Source: Paramarasmius palmivorus (taxonomy: Eukaryota > Basidiomycota > Agaricomycetes > Agaricales > Marasmiaceae). From it: a stretch of 64,000 nucleotides of DNA. The position numbers were made by a program, and so were the translations under genes. Positions 45,129 to 56,576 of the stretch are shown piece after piece. Each line of letters opens with the position of its first letter. The stretch's first letter is position 1. The notes beneath the pieces were generated by a model. It was not told where the DNA came from. It saw only the letters and a program-made list of their open reading frames with translations, and did not search any database. The DNA is taken from the NCBI GenBank assembly GCA_037176845.1, contig JAYKXP010000036.1:186001-250000 (forward strand), in the 5' to 3' direction.

Positions 45129-47840
45129 CTATTTCCAAAGAGAATCAGAGATAGATACAATGTCACGCATTTCCTTGACGTCGTGAACCCTGACTACTGT
45201 TGCTCCTTGTTGGACTGCGCAGCTAACAGTTGCCCCAGTTGCCCACACTCTGTCGTGTGGGTCACACGTCTTTCCGTGTTTCGTAGACAATATCTGGCCC
45301 AAAAACGACTTTCGGGATGGACCTATAAGCTGAGGAAAGCCAGCGAGAGGATTTCTCCTTCGACCTTTATCTAGAAAACAAATTAACGAATGCTGTTTAG
45401 GATGATTTGCTCTTCACATACCACTCCCAACATGCATATCCGCGACTACAGAGCTCGCGTTGCGCATAGTCTCCAGATTGTCCTCAACAGATTTGCTAAA
45501 ACCGACACCAGGATCCACTATGACCATCCAACGTCGAACACCACCTCTGCCCTTCACGATGGCATCAACTTTGTTCCCTAGTTCAATTCGTACGCCTTCC
45601 AGTACCCCAGAATCTCTTGCGTAGCCGTAAAAGCTATAGTCCTTGTTCTTGCCAGCATCCCCTCGGGAGTGCATAAGAACGATGGGTACTGCGTACTCCC
45701 TAGCAATATTCTTCATCTCTGCCATGCACTCCTCCGCTTTCATTCTCTCCTCGGATGTTAACGTCGAATAAGGATATGATTCCGACCCCGTAAACGCATG
45801 CACATCATTGATGCAATTTGCACCCGCGAGAATCGCTGCTCTCGCCACTCCAGGTCGAAAGGTGTCAACACTAATGGGAACATGGGAGGCACCATCTGCT
45901 TTCCTGACTGCTGCGATAACTGGGACAACTCGTTCGATCTCCTGTTCTTCGCTGACAAAAGCGGCACCTGGTCGAGTAGAGTAGCCTCCCACATCAATGA
46001 TGTCTGCCCCTCCATCTACTGCGTCCCGTACACAGGAGAGTGCGGTGGGTAGAGTGTCGTGTTCGGAACCATCGGAGAATGAATCGGGGGTCACGTTTAG
46101 GATAGCCATTAGATACGTTTTCATCCCACCGGAGGCATCCTTGTATCCTGGGATTGGGTAGGTCCAGCGTGTGAGCGTAGCGGGTGGCAATGTGCTTTGT
46201 GGAGAGACGGGCAGCTGAGGGAAAGGAATCACCCTTTTCATGGGAGCATCTTTTGAGCTGAACAGCAGTTCTTTCAATAACGTGTGGATGGTCATGTTCC
46301 GTACAGGGTGGATATAGTCTGGCATCATGCTTAAGAAGAGATGAGTATAATCCCACAAGATGAACAGAGGACGCCATACTCGTATAAAGGCCTCAAGACA
46401 AACTCTCGCTCGGCCATTCTAGGGTGAGGAACGACCAGTTCTCCTTCCAGATTCCCTAGATCTTGACGAGCGCCGACCGGCCTAGTATCGATAACTGCGT
46501 TGTCGTACAAAACAATATCTAGGTCGATCGCGCGTGGGCCGTTGCGTATCGAAGGAACTCGACCTACTAGCTCTTCAATCTTCTTCAATAGAGCGAGAAG
46601 ATGCAATGGTTTGAGATTCGTTTCGACCTAAGGAGATACAGAATCAGCTAAGCATGCAAAGATGACTGACGATTATCTTACCATACAAGCACAATTGATA
46701 AAAGAGGGCTGTTCTGTCACATACATGGGTGCACTTTCGTAAAGGAAGCTGGTATCGATAACCTCCAAGAAGATGTCGGACGCCTCGTTCAGTACTTGAT
46801 GAGGCTGTTCAAGTAGACGCAGGGCTTGCTCGATGTTCTGGTAGCTGTCACCGATATTAGATCCGATGGCGATAGCGACTGTATGTGTTTTGGATCCAGA
46901 TTCTGGTAGCTATGACCAGTCAGCTAGTTAGTCTTTCAAGTGCAGAATCTCTGTACCTGCGTGATTGTACTAGGATTATCCAACTCGTTGCGGTAATCCT
47001 CGATCGTACGACGAATCTCAACCTCTGAAGATCCTGCAAAAACCAAAGCGTATGGTTTCGCGGCTTTGATGGTGACTTTAGGACTCAAGTTCGCGTGCTG
47101 CTGGCGCAGCTCCCGCAGGGTTTCGAGGGCGATGTAGGAAGCCAATGCCTCCAGAGTCAGATATGTCGTCTTTTCGACACTCTATCTCGCAAATATGTGA
47201 GCACGCAATTAGAATGTCGAGTAATTGAAACAGACATCATACAATCTTCTTGTCAAGCTCCGAAAATCGACACTATCCTTTCCCAAATCGAATCCACCGT
47301 CGTGCTCAATCGAAATGTTAATCTGAACCAATTGCCGCTCCAAACGTTCTGCGGCATTGACGCCGATGATGGCTTTGCACTCAAGGTCCTCGATGAGATG
47401 CCGAATGCTATGGGAGTGCCAGCCCGCGCCTTTAGTACTCGAAGCTTGGCTCTCAATGCCAACTGTTTTGCAGTGCAAGGGTGGCTTCACCTGTGTCACT
47501 TTGAGCCAAGCTCCTTGTAAAGCGGGTGCTGACGAAGAGAAATGGCTTAAGAGTAGGTCAAATGCATGACTGGTAATAGCTTCAAGAGACGGAAATATTG
47601 GTTGGAGATCCGTAAGCGAAACTGGACTCAGCGAAGTCCTAAGCGTTGAAGCCAAGGTAGAGTAGTTGATAGATTGCGACAGGTCGTCTGTTTCCGCGGT
47701 GCCTCGTATATTATGAGGGATCGCCAGTGATATCAGTAATGGTTGTGCTGTTGGTTTTGTCGCCGTTTTTGGAGGCCAGCGACTGCCTGAAGAGAGAACG
47801 AGCAGTCAAAGAAAGATCATTGACACGAATTCTATCCGTG
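45129..47840 (-). CDS. FOL1: Trifunctional folate-synthesis protein: dihydroneopterin aldolase, HPPK and DHPS
   Basis: Three domains of the folate pathway occur in the usual fungal order. Dihydroneopterin aldolase lies at about 47840-46950 as two repeats (AIPHNIRGTAETDDLSQSINY..., then IIGVNAAERLERQLVQINISIEH and YLTLEALASYIALETL). HPPK follows at about 46920-46350: VAIAIGSNIGDSYQNIEQAL, FLYESAPMYVTEQPSFINCA and GPRAIDLDIVLYDN, PHPRMAERxFVL. DHPS is at about 46300-45129: AILNVTPDSFSDG, GGYSTRPGA, PISVDTFRPGV, IVDPGVGFSKS and PQLIGPSRKSFLG. The C-terminus ends ISDSLWK. The 5' end is unresolved: the apparent first segment (DRIRVNDLSLTA) and the next (SRWPPKTATKPTAQPLLIS) are in different phases, separated by a 13-nt GT...AG at 47787-47799, too short to be an intron. 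I found no certain start codon. Confidence 0.85.
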
Positions 47841-48135
47841 CCCTGCCTTGAGTTCTGAAATTAGCACAGAAAGTGGGAGACAAAATAGAGCCGCTCTTAC
47901 TCGAGCATTTTTCAGGTGGTCAAGATACTCCGGCGCTAAGCGAGCGCTACGACGACGTCAACGTTCTCTCCCCCAAAATTGATCCACCCACGTGTCAGGC
48001 CACGACTGCACACGGTTGCCCCAAAGGTTGGTGTCGCAAATCTTCTCCTTGTCCTCTTTCGTTCGACTCTACCAACCGTTTCTCCACCGTCGACATTCTT
48101 CCTTGGCTGCTTGGAATATATTGGGATATTAGAAA

Positions 48136-48966
48136 ATGTTCTCTGAAGAAATAAAGGCCTTCAGGCGGCTAGGCTTTCGACATGTATGTGGTCGATATTG
48201 TTTTCAAGCCGTGTCAAGTCTCATAATTCTTCTCAGGCACTCTTGCAGGCATTAAATTTTGCCTCTGTTATCGCTTCTGGCTTGATGATATGGAAAGGAC
48301 TTGGCTTGTTGACGAATACTGAATCTCCGATCGTGGTTGTGTTGAGGTGCGTCTGTTCCTCAATGGTCGTCGTACCTGGCTAATCCAAGTTTCCAGTGGC
48401 TCTATGGAACCTGCTTTCTATCGTGGAGATTTACTCTTTCTTACCAATCCACAAAACGAAAGATACCACACAGGCGACATCACGGTATACAAAATCCCTG
48501 GAGCAGATATTCCGATTGTTCACCGCGTCCTCGAAACTCATGATGTTTCTACCAAAGTCAAATTACCGGGGTACGACATCCCTCAGCGTCCCGATATGTG
48601 AAACGCTGACTGGAGCTTTACATAGCTTAACACAGAAACAACCAGGAGATCAATTGTTGCTGACGAAAGGAGACAATAACTACGTCGATGACATAGAGCT
48701 GTACCAAGGTCTTGACTGGTTGGAGAGGCATCATATCGTGGGTAAAGTTCGAGGGTGTGTATTCTTCCTTGATTCCACGTCAGACGATAGCTAACGCGGG
48801 CTGCGTAGATTCTTACCATATATCGGATACGTCACCATCGCCATGGTCAGTCGAACTTTGCTTCCCTGGAGACACGTCTAACCTATGTTTCCAGAATGAT
48901 TTCCCTCAACTGAAATATGCCCTACTTGGAGGCCTAGGACTTATGGCACTCATACAACGGGAGTAA
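48136..48966 (+). CDS. SEC11: Signal peptidase complex catalytic subunit
   Basis: Six exons, join(48136..48183,48237..48346,48397..48556,48636..48754,48809..48845,48895..48966), give 181 residues. SEC11 cuts signal peptides in the ER membrane. One N-terminal membrane helix ([21 protein letters not shown]) precedes the catalytic Ser in [16 protein letters not shown]; the His is in VHRVLETHD and the Asp residues in [53 protein letters not shown]. Length and ending ([11 protein letters not shown]) match the family. The catalytic Ser codon spans the second intron, and the donor after THDVSTK (GTCAAA) is weak but keeps the frame. Confidence 0.93.
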
Positions 48967-49775
48967 TTTGCGACCTACGGAGGTTTCTGTGCTTGTACAA
49001 CACCATCACCTGAATAATCAATTGGACTTTGAACAGTGATTCTAATCATCGGCGCTGAACAGAATATGATTATCACCGTGACGTCAAAAGAGCAGGCCGA
49101 AAAGCGTGATTGATGGCGAGCGATGTAGAAGTCTAGAGCATCATAGTGGGTGTGCACTAACCAAATTCATTTTCATGTCGCTACTCTAGGCAATAAATCT
49201 TCCTATTTGTGGTCTTTCGCAGGTGGCTATTCTACATATACTACGACTTCAATGCCCGTGGTTTCAAAGTCCAATGGCTCTATTGAATACATGGGATGTG
49301 GTATCCATCATGGCGAAGCAAATTACGTTGATCATCTCAACAGCGGCGCAAGTCCCAATGTATTCGGGTATCCAACCACAGTGCACAGACGCCGCGTTCT
49401 CTTCGCTCTCGAGACTATTGTGGGCTACTCTACGGCCTCCACCGATACTCCAAGCTTCCAGGTGCACAAATAGGGCCTATAGTGTCCTATAAACTATAGC
49501 TTTGACTCTGAAAAGCTGCTTGGACATCTCAAGACACGGTGATTGATCCCACACTCTATTGCGCGTTCCCCTGAAACGACACGTCTCCACCTCCATGTGT
49601 TCTTTACAATTGCTTCACAGCATTACGTCCGGACAGCCAGGCCTGTCTCGCCTCCATCGTGCGATGTACTCCACACCAACTTCTAGCCACCTGCGATATA
49701 TACTTGACGACTGGTATAAAAGCTTGGGGATCTCCTTCTTTTGGAACTCACTTCCAACAACTTTCATCTCAAAGC
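48967..49775. other. Intergenic with GH128 promoter
   Basis: Frames at 49150-49473 and 49223-49492 lack motifs. TATAAAA at 49715-49721 lies 55 bp before the GH128 ATG. Confidence 0.5.
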
Positions 49776-50794
49776 ATGTTCGGCTTTACCACTCTCCTCC
49801 TGCTTCCTCTCATCGTCTCTGCGGCGAAGAACCCCAAACGTGGCATAGCTTACCCAGTTGAGAGTGGTGCCCCTTTGAATCTCGCCGGAGGAGCGAACAG
49901 CGTTATTTCCTGGGAATACGACTGGGCAATCAATCCTCCTTCAGGCTTGCCAAGCGGTATTCAACACGTTCCAATGCAATGGGACGAACAAAACATCGCA
50001 GGTCTAGCTGACAAGATTGGCAATGCCAAGTTCCTGTTGGTGAGTCTTAGATCCCTCATCTTCAATCATGTACTCAACGCAGAGATCCATTCAGGGATTC
50101 AACGAACCCGAGAGGCCAGAACAAGCAAATATCTCGCCAGGTGACGCAGCCCGACTCTGGAAGGACAACATCCAAAAGCTTTCTCCGGGGGTCAAACTAG
50201 GCGCTCCTGCGGTCGCTGCAGGTCCTGCTGGACAACAATGGCTCGATCAGTTCTTCGCTGCATGTTCGGGATGCACATTTGATTTCCTGCCCATTCATTG
50301 GTGTGTTTTCCATCACACCTGTGGTAATATACATCTCATACTCACGGTGACTTGTGTTCAGGTATGGAGAAGGAGCCGAAAACTTCAACGGCTATGTTCG
50401 TGAAATGCGGGACAAATACAAGAAACCCATCTGGGTTACTGAATTTGCTCCTACCGGGGGGGATGTCACGGGTTCGTGATCATCTCGTCTTCAAATTCCT
50501 TTAGACAGCTCTCTGATATGCGATTTAGCATTTATGAAGGACACCTTGTCCTTCTTGGACAACGAGTCAAGTGTGGAGCGGTATGCTTGGTTTGCTTACA
50601 CGGTGGGTCCCAATCTTTGTGAGGCATACCCAATATTTGATACTGCATTCCTTAGGCTACACCTGCTAGTGGCTTGAAAAGCGGTAAGTCCTTATTTCAT
50701 CCGATGAGCTCAGTCGCTGAATATTCTATTTGTAGGTCTGTTGGACGGCAATAACTTGAACGCGCTAGGAAAGTTCTATGTCAATAACGCATAA
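49776..50794 (+). CDS. Secreted glycoside hydrolase family 128 (beta-1,3-glucan active)
   Basis: Six exons, join(49776..50039,50095..50300,50362..50471,50529..50602,50656..50683,50736..50794), give 246 residues. A signal peptide MFGFTTLLLLPLIVSAA leads into KNPKRGIAYP, the start of the Glyco_hydro_cc barrel. Catalytic acid and nucleophile fit GFNEPERPEQANI (Glu) and KPIWVTEFAPTGG (Glu). Further marks are WEYDWAINP, VPMQW, LGAPAVAAGPAGQQWLDQFFAACSGCTFDFLPIHWYG and the C-terminal ERYAWFAYT. Enzymes of this family cut fungal beta-1,3-glucan, so cell-wall remodelling in fruiting or autolysis is likely. A TATA box sits close upstream. No defects seen. Confidence 0.9.
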
Positions 50795-50996
50795 TTACGC
50801 CCTATCTATTCAGTAAATTATTCCTCCACGCTCGCTTTTGCATTATAGAGATGGCGATCAAGTGAATATTGCATTCTCAAACTTAGCGGTAAAATATAGT
50901 ACATTAGCAACCGTATCCTATATATTCTTTGTTTTATCCATGACGTGATCTAAACGATAGCGGGAGGAACGAAAGCATAGAAAGAAGCCCTTCACG

Positions 50997-52594
50997 TCAA
51001 GCATTGTTGGGTCGGATTTCCACTTCAGGAGGAGGTGAGGCCATTGAATAGCGGTGAGACAGCCTCCCGCTCTCCAGCACGCTAGGAGATGTCAGGGGGA
51101 TGTCAGATGCACCTCTCTCTCGTATCGGTATCGGCGAGGGTACTGTAGGGGGATGCCAATCCACATCATGACCCGAGCTTGCCCTGGTTTGTGGCGGCGC
51201 AGAGGACGCCCAGTCATGAGAGAACAAGTTTGTGGTCAAGCGTGTTACATTCATTGGGGCGAATACGATACCTCCAACTTTTGAAGTTTGCTGAGGCAGC
51301 TCCCGATGCGTGGTTATTTCTGTTATGCTGGTATCGGACCACGCTTGTGAGGCAGTAGAACGTTTGGTGACCCAGAAAATAGCCATCGCGTTGAGTACAA
51401 CCTGTTAATAAGTCAACTGTAATCCTTGAGATACTTGAAAGTACTGACGTCTGAGCCGCAGGAACCGAGGCATACCCAACCAAGTTGGTGTCCGTTTTGA
51501 GTTGTAAGAACGGTAATATTGACCTGCAAAAGTCTTAATTTAGAAAGAGATCCTCACGAAAGGAACTAACAAACCAAGGAAGTTGTGAGAGCAGCAATAG
51601 ACGCACTTCAAAAAGGTCAGATTCATCAACAGCGCAGCTAGGGATATCTTACACCAAAGTACGCAGAGCAACTCGCTTGAGGCTCTGACTGAGTTTTCGA
51701 CATCTTAAAAGAGGCCAAAGGAAAAGACCATTCAAGAAAACAACGGTTAATCTATCAAAGCCAGTATAAGAACGTGAGGCTGAAGCGATAATAATGACGT
51801 ACGCGTCGTAGGTGAGTAGAGGTATAGTTGCGTATGCTCTCAGACCAATCATGCATACTCCATCATCTCTCCAAAAATGGACGCGACCTGTGTCCTTCGG
51901 TCACTCAAACCCAACGATGCAAATAAGTGAACGGTCAACGCACCAACAACCATCAAAGTAATCACCGAAGCATACACTGTTATCATGACTATGCAAAGGA
52001 TGTAAATGGGCGAGCGAAAGCGAGTTGAGCCCACGGATGGCGCCCATACTACGTGCGCCTTTTCAGCTACGAAGGGATGTTAGTACCGTGTGAAGCGTAA
52101 CACAGGGCACAGGTCCATACTAAGGAAGGAATAAATGAGAAGCTTGGACGTCGTGTAGAATGCCACACAAATGTATATCGCGGCCCCGCAAGTTTGGGGA
52201 TCGGTCTCTAACCCTACTCCGAAGACTGTTATTCCCGCTAATTGGAATAACCATTAAGCTACCTTTAGCTATTGATGATAGGAATGCTCACATGCGAAGA
52301 GGAACAACCAAGAGTCTAAGAAGATGAGTAGTATGCACCAACGTGCCCAACTTGTTTGAGAGATGGAGGTCCAGCTTGAGAAATCCACACATTGAACGCG
52401 GCGAGAGATACAGTGAGAAAGAATGGACAGGCCTTTTGAAGCTCTGGTGAGGCATGGGCGAAAGACGAGAGTTGCGAGACGAACCGAGCAAAAATATCAG
52501 GCAACTCAGTACCTGCATCCCTGTCGAGGGAAACATGACAGCCATGATGATGGGAGAAGGATGACAGCAGAAGGCACCAAAGGTCTAGACGCAT
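50997..52594 (-). pseudogene. Agaricomycete 7TM membrane protein gene with apparent frameshift
   Basis: Multi-exon gene on the minus strand. Segments in order: TELPDIFARFVSQLSSFAHASPELQKACPFFLTVSLAAFNVWISQAGPP (about 52530-52370), LSNKLGTLVHTTHLLRLLVV, ITVFGVGLETDPQTCGAAIYICVAFYTTSKLLIY, AHVVWAPSVGSTRFRSPIYILCIVMITVYASVITLMVV, VCMIGLRAYATIPLLTYD, VFLNGLFLWPLLRCRKLSQSLKRVALRTLV, VNITVLTTQNGHQLGWVCLGSCGSDVVLNAMAIFWVTKR and a Ser/Pro-rich cytoplasmic tail. This matches a multispan mushroom family of unknown function. Between AGPP and LSNK the frame slips by one base near 52358-52366, with no splice site able to explain it. It is a pseudogene if the base is real, otherwise a sequencing error. Other exons look intact. 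Confidence 0.6.
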
Positions 52595-53334
52595 TTTTAT
52601 ATGTATGCGGTCCGTGGTCTAGCGAGTCTCGGATATGATCGACGATAGGCGGAAGCAAACCCTGTATTTCCCGTAGGCGGCGTAGGAGTCTTGGTGACGT
52701 CCGAATCTAGCGGGAACTAATAGCAGATTTTCTACGTTTTCTTATTCCAAAATCGTCCTAAGACTTTGAGAGGTGATAAGCGGTGATCTCTTCATTCGCA
52801 AAATTGCGTCTGGAAATCGAGCAAAATTATATGATCAGCGTCCCAATTTATCACTGCTAGGATGCGGACATACCATCTCAGATCTCCAGAATTCCACGAT
52901 CGACGCGTGTATATTCAATAAATGTCTTGTGGCAACCTAACCGGGCCGAAGAGCTTGCAGGAGTATCAGCTCATGTCAGTCGTGGGGTTGAGGCGTCCTA
53001 CCGACCATCAACCCTGTATGAATGGTACTTACTTTTGTGTCTGAAACGCCGTTCGACTTGAATGATAGACAAGGAGAACCTATGTAAATCTAAACATAGA
53101 GGAAACGAAATTGGAGGTAGGAATGTAGGTTCAAGTCGTCCATAGTAACCTAATAACAAGGTAATCGTATTCGGGCCCATTCCCACGGGCTCAGGGCCTA
53201 GATCTTTAATGTGCTCTGGCGCCCGCCACATCACTCTCCCACTCTACGTCGCGATGGTACACTACGAAATATATGAACTGTAAGTTTGAAACCTGTGATT
53301 CTCAGATGTGTTCCCTAACCTACTGAATATGAAA
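52595..53334. other. Intergenic, no supported gene
   Basis: Upstream region of the 7TM gene and downstream region of ACC deaminase. No coding region is supported. Confidence 0.5.
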
Positions 53335-54448
53335 CTACTCCATGACCTGTTCCATATTCGTATACGCGTTGAGTGCTAGCTGACCGCCTAAATGAGCGTA
53401 TAGCACATTTCCACCCTTGATTTCGCCGTTTCGAATCATATCGATCATGCCTGCCAAACTCTTTCCTTCATAGACCGGGTCTGTAATGAATGCGTCCATC
53501 CGAGCACCGTATTTTATAGCTTCGACGGTCGACTTGTCCGGAATCCCGTAAACACCACCATGATATCGGTCATCCAACTCCACGTCTGCCTCAGTAATAT
53601 CTTCTGCATTCAGTCCAACCTGCGCAGCGGTATTTTTCGCGATTCGGAGAACCTGTGCCTTCGTTTCTTCGGGTTTCGCGGACGCATCTATTCCAATGAT
53701 CCTCCTTCTTGGCTCCGAACGGTTAAGCTTCGACCACAATTTAAACCCCGCAATCATTCCGGCGAATGTGGAGCCAGTCACAGCACATACAATTACGGTG
53801 TCGAAGAACACACCCAACTCTTTCTCCTGTGCGGCAACTTCAAATGCCCATCTGGCAAAACCCATGCCACCGAGTGGGTGATCGGAAGCACCGGCGGGGA
53901 TGTAGTAAGGTTTGCCTCCCTCCGCTTCAACTTCAGCGGTGAGTGAAGCAGCTGTTGGTTTATGTTCGATGCCGAATGTTGAAGGGTCGAGGCGCGGTTC
54001 CGCTCCCATCAATCGAGATAGTTGTAGGTTGCCCACTTTGTCGTAAACTGGATCATTCCAATCTACCCAGTGTTCTTGGACAAGTTTAGCCTGTTATAGT
54101 GCAGAACATGAAAGACCGCATGGGAAGCAGGGCTTTTCAACTCACTTTCAGTCCATGTTTCGCAGCTACGGCAGCCACTTGACGTGTGTGATTACTTTGT
54201 ACACCGCCGATACTGACAAGCGTGTCGGCCCCTTTAGCTAACGCATCTGCCAACAGATACTCCAGCTTTCTCGTCTTGTTCCCACCAAACGCCAAACCAG
54301 AATTGCAATCATCGCGTTTAGCCCATATCTGAACTGTACCCCCTAGATCTGCAGTCATGCGATCCAAAAGGTGTATGGGAGAGGGACCGAATAAAAGAGG
54401 CTTTCGAGGGATGCTAGCAAAGGGTTCAGGAAGATCGATTTGCGACAT
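53335..54448 (-). CDS. 1-aminocyclopropane-1-carboxylate (ACC) deaminase, PLP enzyme
   Basis: Two exons, complement(join(53335..54090,54146..54448)), give 352 residues. The enzyme opens ACC, the plant ethylene precursor, to 2-oxobutyrate and ammonia. PLP-binding Lys is in [10 protein letters not shown]; the [15 protein letters not shown] segment supplies the Ser and phosphate contacts; [12 protein letters not shown] forms the phosphate loop. The residues that separate true ACC deaminases from D-cysteine desulfhydrases are both of deaminase type: Glu after the Tyr in DPVYEGKS and Leu in VLYAHLGGQ. No targeting signal is seen, so it is cytosolic. Neighbours are not metabolically linked. Confidence 0.9.
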
Positions 54449-54800
54449 GATTGGCTGAGGATTGGTCTACTCAAGACTCAGGGTGACAACAAATGAAAAG
54501 CTCTGACGGTTCTTATTTAAAAAGCCCCAAGAGCCCTCGAACCATCGGACTTTCGGATGTATGCTGGAAATCGGACGGACCGATAAGCAACCGGAGCATG
54601 GTGATAACCTGAAATGCAATCTTGCAACGCATATCATTGGACATTGGCAATATCTGGCTCTCCTGTCAGCGTCATGCGAGCCACTGGCACTGTGAAAGCA
54701 CGAGCGGTCAAGAGATACGATAACAGCCAAGCTCGAAGGCTGGGCGAGGTATAACTCCGAAAACTGAGGTCTATTCTTCACTTTATAGATAACATTTCGT
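54449..54800. other. Promoter region of ACC deaminase
   Basis: About 350 bp between the ACC deaminase start and the 3' end of the App1-like gene; no coding region is supported. Confidence 0.5.
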
Positions 54801-56035
54801 CTAGCATTGGCCTCCGGCGACGTCGATGTCGGCTAGAGCAGCAATCTGGGAGTCGTCGAAGGTCCGTACGCGATCTGCCGGGACACCCTCGAATGCAGCT
54901 GCGAACCTCTCGTCTGAATTGTCTGCACCATCAACGAGGTGGATCCAAATGCATCTGATAAAGTCTTCGCCGTGGGTCTTGAAACTGTGCGAATACGTCA
55001 GGATCGAATAGTAAATTGAAGCTTATTGAATGACACGTACGCTTCAGCGTAAATTTCGGGGTCCTTCTCGGTGGAGTCACCAATCGACAAGAAGCTCTTT
55101 TGCGGATAGATCCTCTGGATTCGGGCTATCTGAGACAATTTATACTCCAGCTTTGCATTCTCGTCTTCGCTGAAGGAGTCGAGGATGAGCGAAAGGTCGG
55201 TGATGGTGAGGTTACGGAGGAAAAGGGGGCCTCTGGATTCTGCGAAAGAGGTGCTGATAAAGTCTCGCAGGAACGGATACAGCTGGAATGGTGATCCGGA
55301 CACGTATATGAACTGGGGCGAGTTCAGCGTCTGTGCTAAGGATGCGTAGAGTTCGGGCATTCCGGCGACAGGTGTAGGATCGTCCAAAAGAGTTGTCTGT
55401 GCAAGTTTGATCTTGTCGAGCACGTTCGATATCTTGATAGTATCGTCGATGTCTGTAGTTGACGGTATATCAACAAACCGAGCAAAAAAGCGGAAGAACA
55501 GAAGTAGAATATCCTCACCAGAAATAACACCGAATCCATCTGGTGAAGAAGGGAATATTGTTACATCAGGCGTGAAGTCGTTATCCACTGCTTCGGCCTT
55601 GAATTCTGTGGCAGCATCGCACTGTCCGACAGAAACACTGCTTGTAACCACACCCAACGACGTTTTTGGCAGCGTTGCCGTCTCACTGCATCCATCCACG
55701 CTAACCTCAACTTCCTTTCCTGAAAGTCCTACCGCAGCAAAAAGCTTTATCCTCTCTAAAGCGCTATCAATCTTTCCACCAACGTCCAGTCCAAATCCTT
55801 CCAAAGCGTTCTCGATGACCGAAGTTAAAGGGTCAAGATCCAATTGCTTGAGAAAGACGAAGGATTGCATGTCAACGAGGGTGTTTTCTGGGTTCGCTGG
55901 GTCTTGGAATGCTGGTGCATCGAAGAGCAACACATCGTTCAAAAAGTTGATACCCTCAAAAAGCCGACGATTGTAAGGAGCGGCCTTGACGAGGAGAGAT
56001 AGAGAGAGGGCTGTTGCTAGTGGACTGAGCTTCAT
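54801..56035 (-). CDS. Secreted App1-like phosphatase-domain protein (DUF2183)
   Basis: Two exons, complement(join(54801..54984,55041..56035)), give 392 residues. I chose the ATG at 56035, which begins a good signal peptide (MKLSPLATALSLSLLVKAAP); an in-frame ATG at 56155 would bury it. The App1 catalytic domain shows HAD-like motifs: DIDDTIKISN (DxDxT class), VSGSPFQLYPFLRDF, FLSIGDSTEKDPEIYAEA and CIWIHLVDG. In yeast, App1 is a phosphatidate phosphatase acting at actin patches; this protein, with a signal peptide and no actin-binding N-terminus, is a secreted relative whose substrate is unknown. The last residues (ADIDVAGGQC) are typical of the secreted fungal group. Confidence 0.87.
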
Positions 56036-56576
56036 GATGTACAAGACTCGTAGAAAGGAGAGTGGGTTGCTAGACCTAGCCAGCTGGTTCAAAAGGGAAA
56101 ACGAACGAAGAACGAAGACCGCAAAGAGTAGGAATGGATAGTGCCGCCCGTGCACTGATAAATGGGTCTCAAACGCAACAAATGTGCCCCAGAAAACCCT
56201 TTATAAAGCGATTTCGTCGACATGCTAGATTCCTTGAATGTGGTTCTGTTTCAAGCTGGACCGCAAGGATATGTCGGAGGCCAACGAGGATCAGTCTTGG
56301 CGCGATCCGCTGGCATCAATTTTGGCACAATCAAGAACAATTCCTCAATCAACCTTCTCGGTTTCTTCTTCTTTCGAGGCAACCATCATCTAAATCAATC
56401 AAAATTGGGCTATGTTCTCAACAGCATTGCTTGGATTCACGGGCACATGAAAGGCCGTACGCTACCGTGCGCTAGTATATCCACATGAAAACACTCGTGA
56501 ATATAGGTACCTTAGTGAGCCATGACTACCTCTTTCCCCATATACGAGCAGAGACCAGAGAAATTGTGATCCTTCG
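56036..56576. other. Intergenic, no supported gene
   Basis: Promoter of the App1-like gene and 3' region of the F-box gene. A frame at 56134-56488 has no motif. Confidence 0.5.
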
